This document shows positions 1 through 7,110 of a DNA stretch of 8,943 bases, in pieces. The DNA lies in the NCBI GenBank assembly GCA_947454585.1, contig CANGML010000053.1, forward strand, positions 1 through 8,943. The letters run 5' to 3'. Both the position numbers and the translations under genes were made by a program. The notes under the pieces are model-generated. The model had not been told where the DNA came from, did not search any database, and saw only the letters and a list, made by a program, of their open reading frames with translations. This stretch comes from Comamonadaceae bacterium (GTDB lineage Bacteria; Pseudomonadota; Gammaproteobacteria; Burkholderiales; Burkholderiaceae_C). Within the stretch, counting starts at the first letter, position 1, and the number at the start of each line of letters is the position of its first letter.

Positions 1-4
1 CATC

Positions 5-616
5 ATGATGGTGCTTTACTCGGGAACTACGTGTCCCTACTCACATCGCTGCCGTTTTGTCTTGTTCGAAAAAGGCATGGATTTCGAGATTCGCGATGTT
101 GATTTGTACAACAAGCCAGAAGACATCAACGTGATGAACCCTTATGGACAAGTTCCCATCTTGGTCGAGCGTGACCTCATCTTGTATGAGTCGAACATCA
201 TCAATGAATACATCGACGAGCGTTTTCCGCACCCTCAGTTGATGCCCGGTGACCCCGTCGAGCGCGCTCGCGTTCGCTTGTTTTTGCTGAACTTTGAAAA
301 AGAACTGTTCACGCATGTGTCGACCTTGGAGTCCCGCGCCAGCAAAACCAATGACAAGGCACTTGAAAAAGCGCGCGCACATATCCGCGATCGCTTGACG
401 CAGTTAGCTCCTGTGTTCTTGAAAAATAAGTTCATGTTGGGGGAAAACTTCTCCATGCTGGACGTGGCGATTGCGCCCCTGCTGTGGCGCTTGGACCATT
501 ACGGTATTGACCTCTCAAAGAACGCGGCGCCCTTGTTGAAGTACGCAGAGCGCATCTTCTCGCGCCCTGCCTATATCGAGGCGTTGACGCCATCTGAAAA
601 GGTCATGCGTAAGTAA
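5..616 (+). CDS. sspA: Stringent starvation protein A (GST-fold RNA polymerase-associated protein)
   Basis: The 203-residue product has the two-domain glutathione S-transferase fold of SspA. The thioredoxin-like N-terminal half starts MMVLYSGTTCPYSHRCRFVL and includes the stretch NPYGQVPILVERDLILYESNIINEYIDE (about residues 45-72). A helical C-terminal half follows. Residues 75-77 are Pro-His-Pro, the surface motif of SspA needed in E. coli for its work with RNA polymerase. In enterobacteria SspA binds RNA polymerase during stress and starvation and is not an active glutathione transferase; the same role here is inferred from the family. The length is near the usual 205-212. I chose the first ATG of an ATGATG pair because relatives, as I recall them, begin MMVLYS. 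Only four bases precede it, so its promoter and any upstream partner lie outside the window. sspB follows after 5 bases, forming the classic sspAB pair. Confidence 0.95.
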   Translation: MMVLYSGTTCPYSHRCRFVLFEKGMDFEIRDVDLYNKPEDINVMNPYGQVPILVERDLILYESNIINEYIDERFPHPQLMPGDPVERARVRLFLLNFEKELFTHVSTLESRASKTNDKALEKARAHIRDRLTQLAPVFLKNKFMLGENFSMLDVAIAPLLWRLDHYGIDLSKNAAPLLKYAERIFSRPAYIEALTPSEKVMRK

Positions 617-621
617 GCTCT

Positions 622-1104
622 ATGTTGAACGCGCCAGACGCTACGGCAACCCGTCCTTATTTGTTGCGTGCTTTGCATGAGTGGTGTACCGACAATGGGT
701 ACACACCTTATGTGGTGGTCGTGGTGGATGAAACGGTGCAAGTGCCGATGGAATTCGTCAAAAACGGTGAGATCGTTTTGAATGTCAGCTACGACGCCAC
801 CTCTGGCATGACTTTGGGCAATGACTACATAGAGTTCAAGGCACGGTTTGGTGGTGTCCCTCGTGAACTGATTGTGCCGGTGAGTCGTGTGATGGCGATT
901 TATGCCCGTGAAAATGGACAAGGCATGTCTTTTCCCATGGTGCAAGCGACAACAAATCAGGCAAGCCCTAGCGCGCAGCTAAATGAGTCGCGTCCTACGC
1001 TGAGCGCCGTGGAAACATCGACGACCAATAAAAATCCAGACGATGAGCCGCCGACCAATCCGCCGCCCTCCACAGGGCGCCCAACCCTCACGCGCATCAA
1101 ATAG
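622..1104 (+). CDS. sspB: ClpXP protease specificity-enhancing factor SspB
   Basis: SspB is a cytoplasmic adaptor that binds ssrA-tagged peptides from stalled ribosomes and tethers them to ClpX for degradation by ClpXP. The folded substrate-binding domain covers about residues 10-106, with recognisable PYLLRALHEWCTDNGYTPY, VPMEFVKNGEIVLN and AIYARENGQGMSF. A flexible tail rich in Thr, Pro, Asn and Ser follows (about 107-150) and ends in RPTLTRIK (153-160). That ending matches the C-terminal ClpX-binding (XB) module of other SspB proteins, which in E. coli ends RPALRVVK. The tail also holds a second similar stretch, RPTLSAV, at 124-130, described under findings. The length of 160 is normal. 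The gene lies 5 bases after sspA and is probably translated from the same transcript. A tRNA-Thr gene starts 31 bases after the stop. Confidence 0.96.
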   Translation: MLNAPDATATRPYLLRALHEWCTDNGYTPYVVVVVDETVQVPMEFVKNGEIVLNVSYDATSGMTLGNDYIEFKARFGGVPRELIVPVSRVMAIYARENGQGMSFPMVQATTNQASPSAQLNESRPTLSAVETSTTNKNPDDEPPTNPPPSTGRPTLTRIK

Positions 1105-1120
1105 TGACGAGAAGTTAGGT

Positions 1121-1126
1121 TAGAAT
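1121..1126 (+). promoter_or_regulatory. Candidate -10 box for tRNA-Thr
   Basis: TAGAAT differs from the sigma-70 consensus TATAAT at one base. It lies in the 31-base gap between the sspB stop and the tRNA. Transcription would start near 1132-1134, leaving only a few bases of 5' leader. I see no good -35 box at the usual spacing; the bases around 1098-1103 read CAAATA. The tRNA could therefore also be made by read-through from sspAB. Confidence 0.4.
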
Positions 1127-1135
1127 TTCGCCTAC

Positions 1136-1211
1136 GCCGCTTTAGCTCAGTTGGTAGAGCACCCGCCTTGTAAGCGGTAGGTCGTCAGTTCGAATCCGAC
1201 AAGCGGCACCA
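1136..1211 (+). tRNA. thrU-like: tRNA-Thr (anticodon UGU)
   Basis: A complete 76-base cloverleaf with encoded CCA. The acceptor stem GCCGCTT/AAGCGGC pairs perfectly. The D stem is GCTC/GAGC with loop AGTTGGTA, and the T loop is TTCGAAT. The anticodon loop CTTGTAA places TGT at 1169-1171, which reads ACA and, by wobble, other Thr codons. The threonine identity bases G1-C72, C2-G71, G35 and U36 are all present. Two stem mismatches are visible: C27 with U43 at the top of the anticodon stem, and A52 with C62 in the T stem. As I recall, E. coli tRNA-Thr(UGU) has the same A-C mismatch, so that one is probably normal. A strong hairpin terminator follows at once. The symbol is by analogy only. Confidence 0.97.
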
Positions 1212-1214
1212 TTT

Positions 1215-1248
1215 AAAACCCGTTGCACCTTAGGTGTCGCGGGTTTTT
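1215..1248. terminator. Bidirectional rho-independent terminator between tRNA-Thr and dciA
   Basis: AAAACCCG (1215-1222) pairs over all 8 bases with CGGGTTTT (1240-1247). Inside, CACC (1226-1229) pairs with GGTG (1233-1236) around a TTA loop, separated from the outer stem by a small TTG/TCG internal loop. On the plus strand the stem ends in five T residues and closes the tRNA (and possibly sspAB) transcript 3 bases after CCA. On the minus strand it ends in TTTT and lies directly after the dciA stop, so it should also end dciA transcription. Confidence 0.88.
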
Positions 1249-1638
1249 CTATAGTGCGGTCGACTTTACTTTGACGCGGATGGTGTTGACGTTCCATCCC
1301 TTGCTGCGTAGATGCGCGCATAGCGCTGGTAGCGTCTGTTTGAGTTTGGCGGCAATTGCGCTATTCGCTGCCAAAAGACACCAAACATCGTCTTCTACGC
1401 CCCCAGATTGGATGTGTGGCCGCAAAGAAGCGGGCAGCAAAGGTGAGATCGACTTGAGTCGCTTTTGCGTATCCCGCGCCATAGCAGACAGGTGAGCCAA
1501 GGTTGGTGCAGAGTCAACTACTTGTTCAAGGGTTTGCGACTTTCCCCGAATCGAGACTTTGGATTTGGGCGCCGCGTTGTAGCCCAAAGCACGGTAGGCG
1601 GCAAGGGTGTCCGAGTGGGGCTTGGAAGGGGTGGCCAT
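1249..1638 (-). CDS. dciA: DciA-like DUF721 protein, putative DnaB helicase loader
   Basis: The 129-residue product looks like a DUF721/DciA protein. In bacteria lacking DnaC or DnaI, DciA is the ancestral partner that loads the replicative helicase DnaB. The diagnostic part is the C-terminal two thirds (about 45-126). It runs from LKSISPLLPASLRPHIQSGG through a strand (VWCLLAANSAIAAKLKQTLP) and helix to the final NVNTIRVKVKS, consistent with the KH-like fold of the family. The first 40 or so residues are a basic, probably flexible extension. This layout, with extension first and KH-like domain last, is one of the arrangements known among DciA proteins. The gene stands alone, divergent from secA; DUF721 genes next to secA are common in Proteobacteria. 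The ATG at 1636-1638 has no visible Shine-Dalgarno sequence. The family call is firm, but helicase loading is inferred and unproven here. Confidence 0.82.
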   Translation of the reverse strand: MATPSKPHSDTLAAYRALGYNAAPKSKVSIRGKSQTLEQVVDSAPTLAHLSAMARDTQKRLKSISPLLPASLRPHIQSGGVEDDVWCLLAANSAIAAKLKQTLPALCAHLRSKGWNVNTIRVKVKSTAL

Positions 1639-1749
1639 GGATGAATTATGCGGCGAGTGACGGTTAAAATTCAGGCTTTCTATTCAGCCTTTTACAAAGG
1701 ATTTTGCGGGGCTTGTTTTTTATAAAAGCAAAGCCGTTGCAGTGCGCCC
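1639..1749. promoter_or_regulatory. Divergent dciA/secA intergenic control region
   Basis: These 111 bases separate two divergent starts, so promoters for both genes must lie here or inside the flanking genes. On the plus strand, GTGACG (1657-1662, 4 of 6 against TTGACA) lies 18 bases before TATTCA (1681-1686), a weak candidate. TATAAA at 1721-1726 resembles a -10 box but has no -35 at a proper distance. The last 20 bases before the secA ATG show no clear Shine-Dalgarno sequence. No leader peptide long enough to act as an arrest peptide is present; the only small frames encode MDELCGE and MNYAASDG. Confidence 0.4.
1645..1674 (-). promoter_or_regulatory. Candidate dciA promoter, possibly giving a leaderless mRNA
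   Basis: Read on the minus strand, CATAAT (1650-1645) matches the -10 consensus at 5 of 6 bases. CTGAAT (1674-1669) lies 18 bases upstream and matches TTGACA at 3 of 6. A start 6-7 bases past the -10 box would fall on or next to the A of the dciA ATG. With no Shine-Dalgarno sequence there, translation would have to be leaderless. The match is modest and untested. Confidence 0.3.
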
Positions 1750-4494
1750 ATGGCCCTTAATTTTTTGACACACATATTCGGCAGCCGCAACGAGCGACTG
1801 TTGAAGCAATATCGCAAAACAGTCACGCAAATCAATGCGCTTGAACCTTCCTTAGAGAAGCTCAGCGACGAAGCCTTGCGTGCCAAAACCGATGAGTTCA
1901 AGGGGCGTGTTGCACAGGGCGAAGCGCTGGACGCGCTGCTGCCAGAGGCTTATTCCGTGGTGCGTGAAGCTTCTAAGCGCGTCATGAAAATGCGTCACTT
2001 CGATGTGCAGCTGCTCGGTGGTATCGCCTTGCACCAAGGCAAGATTTCTGAAATGCGCACTGGTGAAGGTAAAACATTGACGGCCACCTTGCCCGTGTAC
2101 TTGAACGCCTTGACAGGTCAAGGTGTTCATGTGGTGACAGTCAACGACTATCTGGCCAGCCGCGATGCGCAATGGATGGCTCGTCTGTACAACTGGCTCG
2201 GTTTGACGGTGGGCATTAACTTGCCCCAGATGACACGCGAAGAAAAGCAAGCTGCTTACCGTGCCGACATCACCTACGGTACCAACAACGAATATGGCTT
2301 CGACTACTTGCGTGACAACATGGTGTACGAAGCCGCTGACCGTGTGCAACGCAAACTGAACTATGCCATCGTGGACGAGGTGGACTCCATCTTGATCGAC
2401 GAGGCGCGCACACCGCTCATCATCAGCGGTCAAGCCGAAGACCACACTGCTCAGTATGTGGCCATCAACCGTATCGTGCCTTTGCTCTCGCGCCAAATCG
2501 GTGAGGAAGACCCACGCACGGGCGAGGGCATCATCACACCCGGTGATTTCACCGTGGACGAAAAATCTCACCAAGTCTTCATGACCGAACAAGGTCATGA
2601 AAATGCAGAACGCATCCTGACAGCCAATGGTTTGTTACCCGAGGGTGCCTCGTTGTATGACCCCGCCAACATCAGCTTGATGCACCACCTGTACGCAGCC
2701 TTGCGGGCTAACCACTTGTATCACCGTGATCAACACTATGTGGTGCAAAACGGTGAAATCACCATCGTTGATGAGTTCACAGGGCGCCTGATGTCTGGCC
2801 GTCGTTGGAGCGATGGTTTGCATCAAGCAGTAGAAGCCAAAGAGGGGGTGGACATTCAAGCCGAAAACCAAACCCTGGCTTCCATCACTTTCCAAAACTA
2901 TTTCCGCCTCTACGACAAGCTCGGGGGCATGACGGGCACAGCGGATACAGAGGCGTACGAATTTCAAGAAATTTACGGCTTAGAAACGGTGGTGGTCCCC
3001 CCTAACCGCGTCAGCAAACGCGATGATCAGTTGGACCGCGTTTACAAAACAACGGCTGAAAAATACAAAGCTGCCATTGATGACATCCGCGAATGCTACG
3101 AACGCGGCCAGCCTGTCTTGGTGGGTACGACATCCATTGAAAATTCCGAACTGATTGCGGACATGCTGGAAAAAGCCAAGTTGCCGCACCAAGTGCTTAA
3201 CGCCAAGCAACACGCCAGTGAAGCCACCATCATTGCGCAAGCAGGTCGCGCCAAGATGATCACCATCGCTACCAACATGGCTGGGCGTGGTACCGACATC
3301 GTATTGGGCGGCAACGTTGAAAAAGCGATTGCTGAAGTGGAGGCCAACGAGGCGCTCGACACCGCTGAGAAACAAAAGCAAATCGACGCGCTGCGTGTGC
3401 AGTGGACCAAAGACCACGAGGACGTGAAGTCACTCGGCGGTTTGCGCATCATCGCTACCGAACGTCATGAGTCACGTCGCATCGACAACCAATTGCGCGG
3501 TCGCTCAGGCCGTCAAGGCGATCCAGGTTCTTCACGCTTTTATTTGAGCTTGGATGATTCGCTGATGCGCATTTTTGCGGGTGATCGTGTCAAAGCCATC
3601 ATGGACCGCTTGAAGATGCCCGAGGGCGAAGCCATTGAAGCGGGTATCGTCACGCGCAGTATCGAAAGCGCGCAGCGCAAGGTTGAAGCACGTAACTTCG
3701 ATATCCGTAAGCAATTGCTGGAATACGACGATGTGTCTAACGACCAGCGCCGTGTGATTTATCAACAGCGCAACGACATCTTGGATGCCACCGATTTGAC
3801 GGCGCAAATCGCTAACTTACGCGAAGGTAGTTTTACCGATTTGGTGCGCCAATATGTGCCCGTAGAGTCCGTCGAGGAGCAATGGGATATCGCAGGACTG
3901 CAACGTGCCTTGTTGCAAGAGTGGTTGATTGAGTTGCCATTGCAAGAGACTGTGCAACAAGCGTCGGCCATCACCGATGAGGAAATCTTGGCTCAAGTTA
4001 TTGAGGCCGCTCATACCGCGTTCCAAGCCAAACTCGACCGCGTGGGCATTGAGCAATTCACGCCCTTCATGCGCGTGGTCTTGCTGCAAAACATTGACAG
4101 CCATTGGCGTGAGCATTTGGCTGCGCTCGATTATTTGCGCCAAGGCATCCACTTGCGTGGCTACGCGCAAAAACAACCCAAGCAAGAGTACAAGCGCGAA
4201 GCGTTCGAGTTGTTTGGTCAGCTGCTTGATTTGGTCAAAAATGAAGTGACGCGCGTCTTGATGACCGTGAAAATCGAATCGAATGAGCAAATTGAGCAGG
4301 CTGCCTCAGAATTAGAGGACCGCGCAGAGAGTCTGCACAATGTCACCTACACCGCTTCCGATGAGACGGGTCAAGCGGTGACTACCGCTGATGAATCGAC
4401 CTTTGCTGCACCCATACCAGCCGTTGGTCGAAACGAACCTTGTCCCTGCGGCAGTGGTAAAAAATTCAAGTTCTGTCACGGCAAGTTGTCCTAA
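1750..4494 (+). CDS. secA: Preprotein translocase ATPase SecA
   Basis: SecA is the ATP-driven motor that pushes unfolded preproteins through SecYEG in the inner membrane. The 914-residue product is complete and of usual length (E. coli 901). Nucleotide domain 1 carries Walker A MRTGEGKT (102-109) and Walker B VDEVD (208-212), at the same numbers as in E. coli. The preprotein cross-linking domain lies between about 220 and 370. Nucleotide domain 2 contains TNMAGRGTD (508-516) and the arginine-finger motif [11 protein letters not shown] (581-591). The helical scaffold and wing domains follow. The protein ends in an acidic linker and a zinc-binding tail, [14 protein letters not shown], with Cys898, Cys900, Cys909 and His910; in the family this tail binds SecB and lipid. 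The start is fixed by the conserved opening [20 protein letters not shown]. No secM-like gene precedes it, so the E. coli arrest-peptide control is not expected. argJ follows after 5 bases. Confidence 0.99.
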   Translation: MALNFLTHIFGSRNERLLKQYRKTVTQINALEPSLEKLSDEALRAKTDEFKGRVAQGEALDALLPEAYSVVREASKRVMKMRHFDVQLLGGIALHQGKISEMRTGEGKTLTATLPVYLNALTGQGVHVVTVNDYLASRDAQWMARLYNWLGLTVGINLPQMTREEKQAAYRADITYGTNNEYGFDYLRDNMVYEAADRVQRKLNYAIVDEVDSILIDEARTPLIISGQAEDHTAQYVAINRIVPLLSRQIGEEDPRTGEGIITPGDFTVDEKSHQVFMTEQGHENAERILTANGLLPEGASLYDPANISLMHHLYAALRANHLYHRDQHYVVQNGEITIVDEFTGRLMSGRRWSDGLHQAVEAKEGVDIQAENQTLASITFQNYFRLYDKLGGMTGTADTEAYEFQEIYGLETVVVPPNRVSKRDDQLDRVYKTTAEKYKAAIDDIRECYERGQPVLVGTTSIENSELIADMLEKAKLPHQVLNAKQHASEATIIAQAGRAKMITIATNMAGRGTDIVLGGNVEKAIAEVEANEALDTAEKQKQIDALRVQWTKDHEDVKSLGGLRIIATERHESRRIDNQLRGRSGRQGDPGSSRFYLSLDDSLMRIFAGDRVKAIMDRLKMPEGEAIEAGIVTRSIESAQRKVEARNFDIRKQLLEYDDVSNDQRRVIYQQRNDILDATDLTAQIANLREGSFTDLVRQYVPVESVEEQWDIAGLQRALLQEWLIELPLQETVQQASAITDEEILAQVIEAAHTAFQAKLDRVGIEQFTPFMRVVLLQNIDSHWREHLAALDYLRQGIHLRGYAQKQPKQEYKREAFELFGQLLDLVKNEVTRVLMTVKIESNEQIEQAASELEDRAESLHNVTYTASDETGQAVTTADESTFAAPIPAVGRNEPCPCGSGKKFKFCHGKLS

Positions 4495-4499
4495 TTTTT

Positions 4500-5741
4500 A
4501 TGCCAGTTCACCTTCTTCCCCCGCAAGCACACATGTTGCATGTCGTTGACGGCGTTCGCATCGGTGTCGCACAAGCAGGCATTCGCAAAGCGGATCGCAA
4601 AGACTTGACCGTTGTCTTGATTGACGAAGGTTCGTCAGTGAGCGGCGTGTTCACGCAAAACCGTTTTTGTGCCGCACCAGTTCAGGTCTGCCGTGAGCAC
4701 TTAGACAAAGGTACAGGCATTCGTGCCATGGTGGTGAATACCGGAAACGCCAACGCCGGAACGGGTGCCGAAGGACTTCGCCGTGCACGTGAGACTTGCG
4801 TGGCCTTGGCAAAACTCTTGCATATCGAGCCCAATCAAGTGCTTCCTTTTTCGACCGGTGTCATCATGGAGCAGTTGCCCCATGACCGCGTGATTGCTGG
4901 CCTGCCTGCAGCGATCGCGGCAGCTGGCAATCACGCCAGCGCACAGCAATGGGTTGAAGCTGCAGAAGGCATCATGACCACCGACACGGTGCCAAAGGCT
5001 GCCAGCACACAAGTGCAGATAGATGGCGTCACGGTGAGCGTGACAGGCATCAGCAAAGGTGCAGGCATGATCCGCCCAAACATGGCCACCATGCTGGGCT
5101 ATGTGGCCACCGATGCCTGTGTGACACCGGCTGTGATGAAAGCGTTGTCGCTGGCTTTAGCTGAGGGCTCGTTCAACCGAATCACGGTGGATGGCGATAC
5201 CTCAACCAACGATTCCTTTGTGGTCATTGCGACCAACAAAGCTTCGCACGCTCCCATCAACAGTTTGCAAAGCGCAGAGGGTCAAGCCTTGCTGCAAGCC
5301 ATGTTGCAGGTGGCTCGTCAACTGGCGCAAGCTATCGTGCGTGACGGTGAGGGGGCGACCAAGTTCATCACCATCCGTGTTGAAGGTGGCCGCCACACGG
5401 CTGAATGCCGTCAAGTGGCCTATGCCATTGCGCATTCGCCCTTGGTGAAAACAGCCTTCTTTGCCAGTGACCCCAACTTGGGTCGTATCTTGGCGGCTGT
5501 GGGTTATGCCGGTATCACCGACCTCGACCAAACCGGCATCGATTTGTATTTGGACAATGTGCATGTGGCCATCCAAGGTGGCCGTCACCCCGACTACCGC
5601 GAAGAAGACGGCCAGCGTGTGATGCAACAAGCTGAAATCACTGTGCGCGTGGTCTTAGGTCGAGGCACCGCTGCCGATACCGTGTGGACCTGTGACTTGA
5701 GCCACGATTACGTCAGTATCAACGCCGACTACCGCAGCTAA
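4500..5741 (+). CDS. argJ: Glutamate N-acetyltransferase / amino-acid acetyltransferase ArgJ
   Basis: ArgJ moves the acetyl group from N-acetylornithine back to glutamate, closing the cyclic arginine pathway; bifunctional forms also make N-acetylglutamate from acetyl-CoA. The 413-residue product is a full-length precursor. Self-cleavage into alpha and beta chains is expected between Ala196 and Thr197 in [11 protein letters not shown], and Thr197 becomes the catalytic nucleophile of the beta chain. STGVIME (118-124) holds the Thr119-Gly120 pair that forms the oxyanion hole. [32 protein letters not shown] and the ending [11 protein letters not shown] are also family signatures. Whether this enzyme is mono- or bifunctional cannot be read from sequence. 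The gene begins 5 bases (TTTTT) after secA with no visible Shine-Dalgarno sequence, which suggests coupled translation. Its stop overlaps the next start by one base. Confidence 0.98.
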   Translation: MPVHLLPPQAHMLHVVDGVRIGVAQAGIRKADRKDLTVVLIDEGSSVSGVFTQNRFCAAPVQVCREHLDKGTGIRAMVVNTGNANAGTGAEGLRRARETCVALAKLLHIEPNQVLPFSTGVIMEQLPHDRVIAGLPAAIAAAGNHASAQQWVEAAEGIMTTDTVPKAASTQVQIDGVTVSVTGISKGAGMIRPNMATMLGYVATDACVTPAVMKALSLALAEGSFNRITVDGDTSTNDSFVVIATNKASHAPINSLQSAEGQALLQAMLQVARQLAQAIVRDGEGATKFITIRVEGGRHTAECRQVAYAIAHSPLVKTAFFASDPNLGRILAAVGYAGITDLDQTGIDLYLDNVHVAIQGGRHPDYREEDGQRVMQQAEITVRVVLGRGTAADTVWTCDLSHDYVSINADYRS

Positions 5742-6622
5742 TGACAGACACCCTCCACCCCCTAGAACGCTTGGTGCAACGCGCCGAGGCTTTGATGGCT
5801 CGCATCGAGCAGGTGCTACCACAGCCCATGGTCGAGCCAGACTGGACCGCCAGCGTAGCCTTTCGCTACCGCAAACGCAGCAATGGACGTGGCGGTTTGG
5901 AGCCCGTACGTCACGTCGCCCAACTGGGTTTGGCTGACTTGCAAGAGATTGATGGCCAGAAAGAAAAGATTCAGCGCAACACCGAGCAGTTTGTGAAGGG
6001 ATTGCCCGCCAACAACGTGTTGTTGACTGGCTCACGCGGCACAGGAAAATCCTCGCTCATCAAAGCCTGCTTGAACGAATATGGCGCGCAAGGTTTGCGT
6101 TTGATTGAGGTCGACAAAGACGATTTGACGGACTTACCGGACATCATCGAGTTGGTGTCTGAGCGCCCCGAGAAATTCATGATTTTTTGCGATGACCTGA
6201 GCTTCGAAGATGGCGAGCCCGGCTACAAAGCGCTCAAATCTATTTTGGACGGTTCTATCGCCGCTGCAACCCCCAATGTCTTGATTTATGCCACCAGCAA
6301 CCGACGTCATTTGTTGCCCGAGTACATGAAAGAAAACCTCAGCTACACCCATACCGAGGATGGTGAAGTCCATCCCGGAGAAGGTGTGGAAGAGAAAATT
6401 TCTCTGTCTGAGCGTTTTGGTTTGTGGGTCAGCTTTTACCCCTTTAGCCAAGACGAGTACTTGACCATCGCGGCCCAGTGGTTAGCCTCATTTGGTGTGA
6501 AGCCTGCAGAGATTGAAGCCGCCAAACCTGAAGCCCTGGTATGGGCGCTGGAGCGTGCCTCACGCAGTGGTCGTGTGGCCTATCAGTTTGCGCGCGACTA
6601 TGCGGGCAAGCACGCGGCTTAA
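5741..6622 (+). CDS. DUF815 family AAA+-like ATPase of unknown function
   Basis: The 293-residue product is a P-loop ATPase that I place in the DUF815 family, which has no established role. A charged helical N-terminal part (1-60) leads to LADLQEIDGQKEKIQRNTEQF, a typical lead-in to the ATPase core. Walker A is GSRGTGKS (97-104). Walker B is FMIFCDDLSFE (146-156), in which Asp151-Asp152 stand where many AAA+ proteins have Asp-Glu. LIYATSNRRHL (181-191) fits sensor 1, LSERFG (222-227) carries a likely arginine finger, and SGRVAYQFARDY (276-287) lies near the sensor-2 position. No signal peptide or membrane segment is seen, so it should be cytoplasmic. The start sits in TAATG, overlapping the argJ stop by one base, and mutT follows after 3 bases, so it is a full member of the operon. 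The family call is fairly sure; the function is unknown. Confidence 0.88.
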   Translation: MTDTLHPLERLVQRAEALMARIEQVLPQPMVEPDWTASVAFRYRKRSNGRGGLEPVRHVAQLGLADLQEIDGQKEKIQRNTEQFVKGLPANNVLLTGSRGTGKSSLIKACLNEYGAQGLRLIEVDKDDLTDLPDIIELVSERPEKFMIFCDDLSFEDGEPGYKALKSILDGSIAAATPNVLIYATSNRRHLLPEYMKENLSYTHTEDGEVHPGEGVEEKISLSERFGLWVSFYPFSQDEYLTIAAQWLASFGVKPAEIEAAKPEALVWALERASRSGRVAYQFARDYAGKHAA

Positions 6623-6625
6623 CCC

Positions 6626-7096
6626 ATGACCCAAGTGGACGTGCGTGTGGTAGACCCAGACCAGCCGCGCTCCGCGGAGCGTTGCTTGGTGCAAGTGGCG
6701 GTGGGCGTTTTGCTTCGGGAGGATGGTGCTTTTTTGCTGACCAGTCGACCAGCAGGCAAGGCCTATGCAGGCTATTGGGAATTCCCAGGTGGCAAATTAG
6801 AAGCCGGTGAAACAGTCGAACAAGCCCTGCGCCGCGAGTTGCAAGAAGAAATCGGCATCACCATCAAGAACTGTGCGCTCTGGAAGACGGAGCGGATTGA
6901 CTATCCGCATGCCTTAGTTCAGCTCAACTTTTGCAAGGTCACGCAGTGGTCGGGCGAGTTGCAAATGCTCGAGTCCCAGTCAAGTGCGTGGCAACAACTC
7001 CCAGTGATGATGACACCTGTGCTGCCAGGCACGGTGCCTGTCTTGCAGTGGTTTGCACAGGAGCGCAACTTTCAAGGTCAGACCCACGCCACCTGA
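6626..7096 (+). CDS. mutT: MutT-like Nudix hydrolase (8-oxo-dGTP diphosphatase)
   Basis: MutT hydrolyses 8-oxo-dGTP to the monophosphate and so keeps oxidised guanine out of DNA. The Nudix box fits G-x5-E-x7-REUXEEXGU at residues 56-78, from the Gly of GGKLEAGE to EEIGI, with metal-binding glutamates in REL-Q-EE. The preceding VAVGVLLREDGAFLLTSRPAGKAYAGYWEFPGG pattern is characteristic of MutT within the Nudix superfamily. The product has 156 residues against 129 in E. coli, partly because about 20 residues precede the first core strand; a start inside this extension cannot be excluded. Some betaproteobacterial MutT proteins are fused to a ThiE-like domain, but this one is not. It is the last gene of the secA operon and ends 14 bases from the convergent yacG. 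No rho-independent terminator with a T run follows. Confidence 0.93.
   Translation: MTQVDVRVVDPDQPRSAERCLVQVAVGVLLREDGAFLLTSRPAGKAYAGYWEFPGGKLEAGETVEQALRRELQEEIGITIKNCALWKTERIDYPHALVQLNFCKVTQWSGELQMLESQSSAWQQLPVMMTPVLPGTVPVLQWFAQERNFQGQTHAT
6668..6681. repeat. 14-base perfect palindrome in the 5' part of mutT
   Basis: CGCTCCG and CGGAGCG meet without a spacer. It lies in codons 15-19 of mutT, ahead of the conserved Nudix core. It may be coincidence of codon choice or a dimer-binding site; nothing else supports a function. Confidence 0.3.
7026..7040. repeat. Inverted repeat near the 3' end of mutT
   Basis: CAGGCAC and GTGCCTG flank a single central G. As RNA this could form a 6-base-pair stem with a CGG loop, about 55 bases before the mutT stop. 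No T run follows, so it is not a standard terminator. It could protect or pause the end of the operon transcript, or be chance. Confidence 0.3.
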
Positions 7097-7110
7097 GGCG
7101 AGCAATCTGT

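Noticed and set aside
1136..1211. tRNA-Thr as an integration site for a genomic island
   Set aside because: No integrase, no duplicated tRNA 3' end and no foreign-looking genes nearby; both flanks are core genes.
1223..1495. A 90-codon plus-strand frame after the tRNA
   Set aside because: It starts inside the terminator hairpin and runs antisense to dciA, whose protein is recognisable; no family features.
1637..1667. Small frames upstream of secA as a SecM-type arrest peptide
   Set aside because: They encode only seven and eight residues, with no signal sequence or arrest motif.
1852..2598. A 248-codon open frame on the minus strand inside secA
   Set aside because: It is antisense to well-conserved SecA motifs, is rich in His and Val as antisense frames of this codon usage usually are, and resembles no family I know.
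3817..4290. A 157-codon minus-strand frame in the 3' part of secA
   Set aside because: It is a shadow of the SecA helical scaffold coding sequence, with no start signal or neighbour support.
5202..5630. A 142-codon minus-strand frame inside argJ
   Set aside because: It lies opposite conserved ArgJ beta-chain sequence and shows no protein signature.
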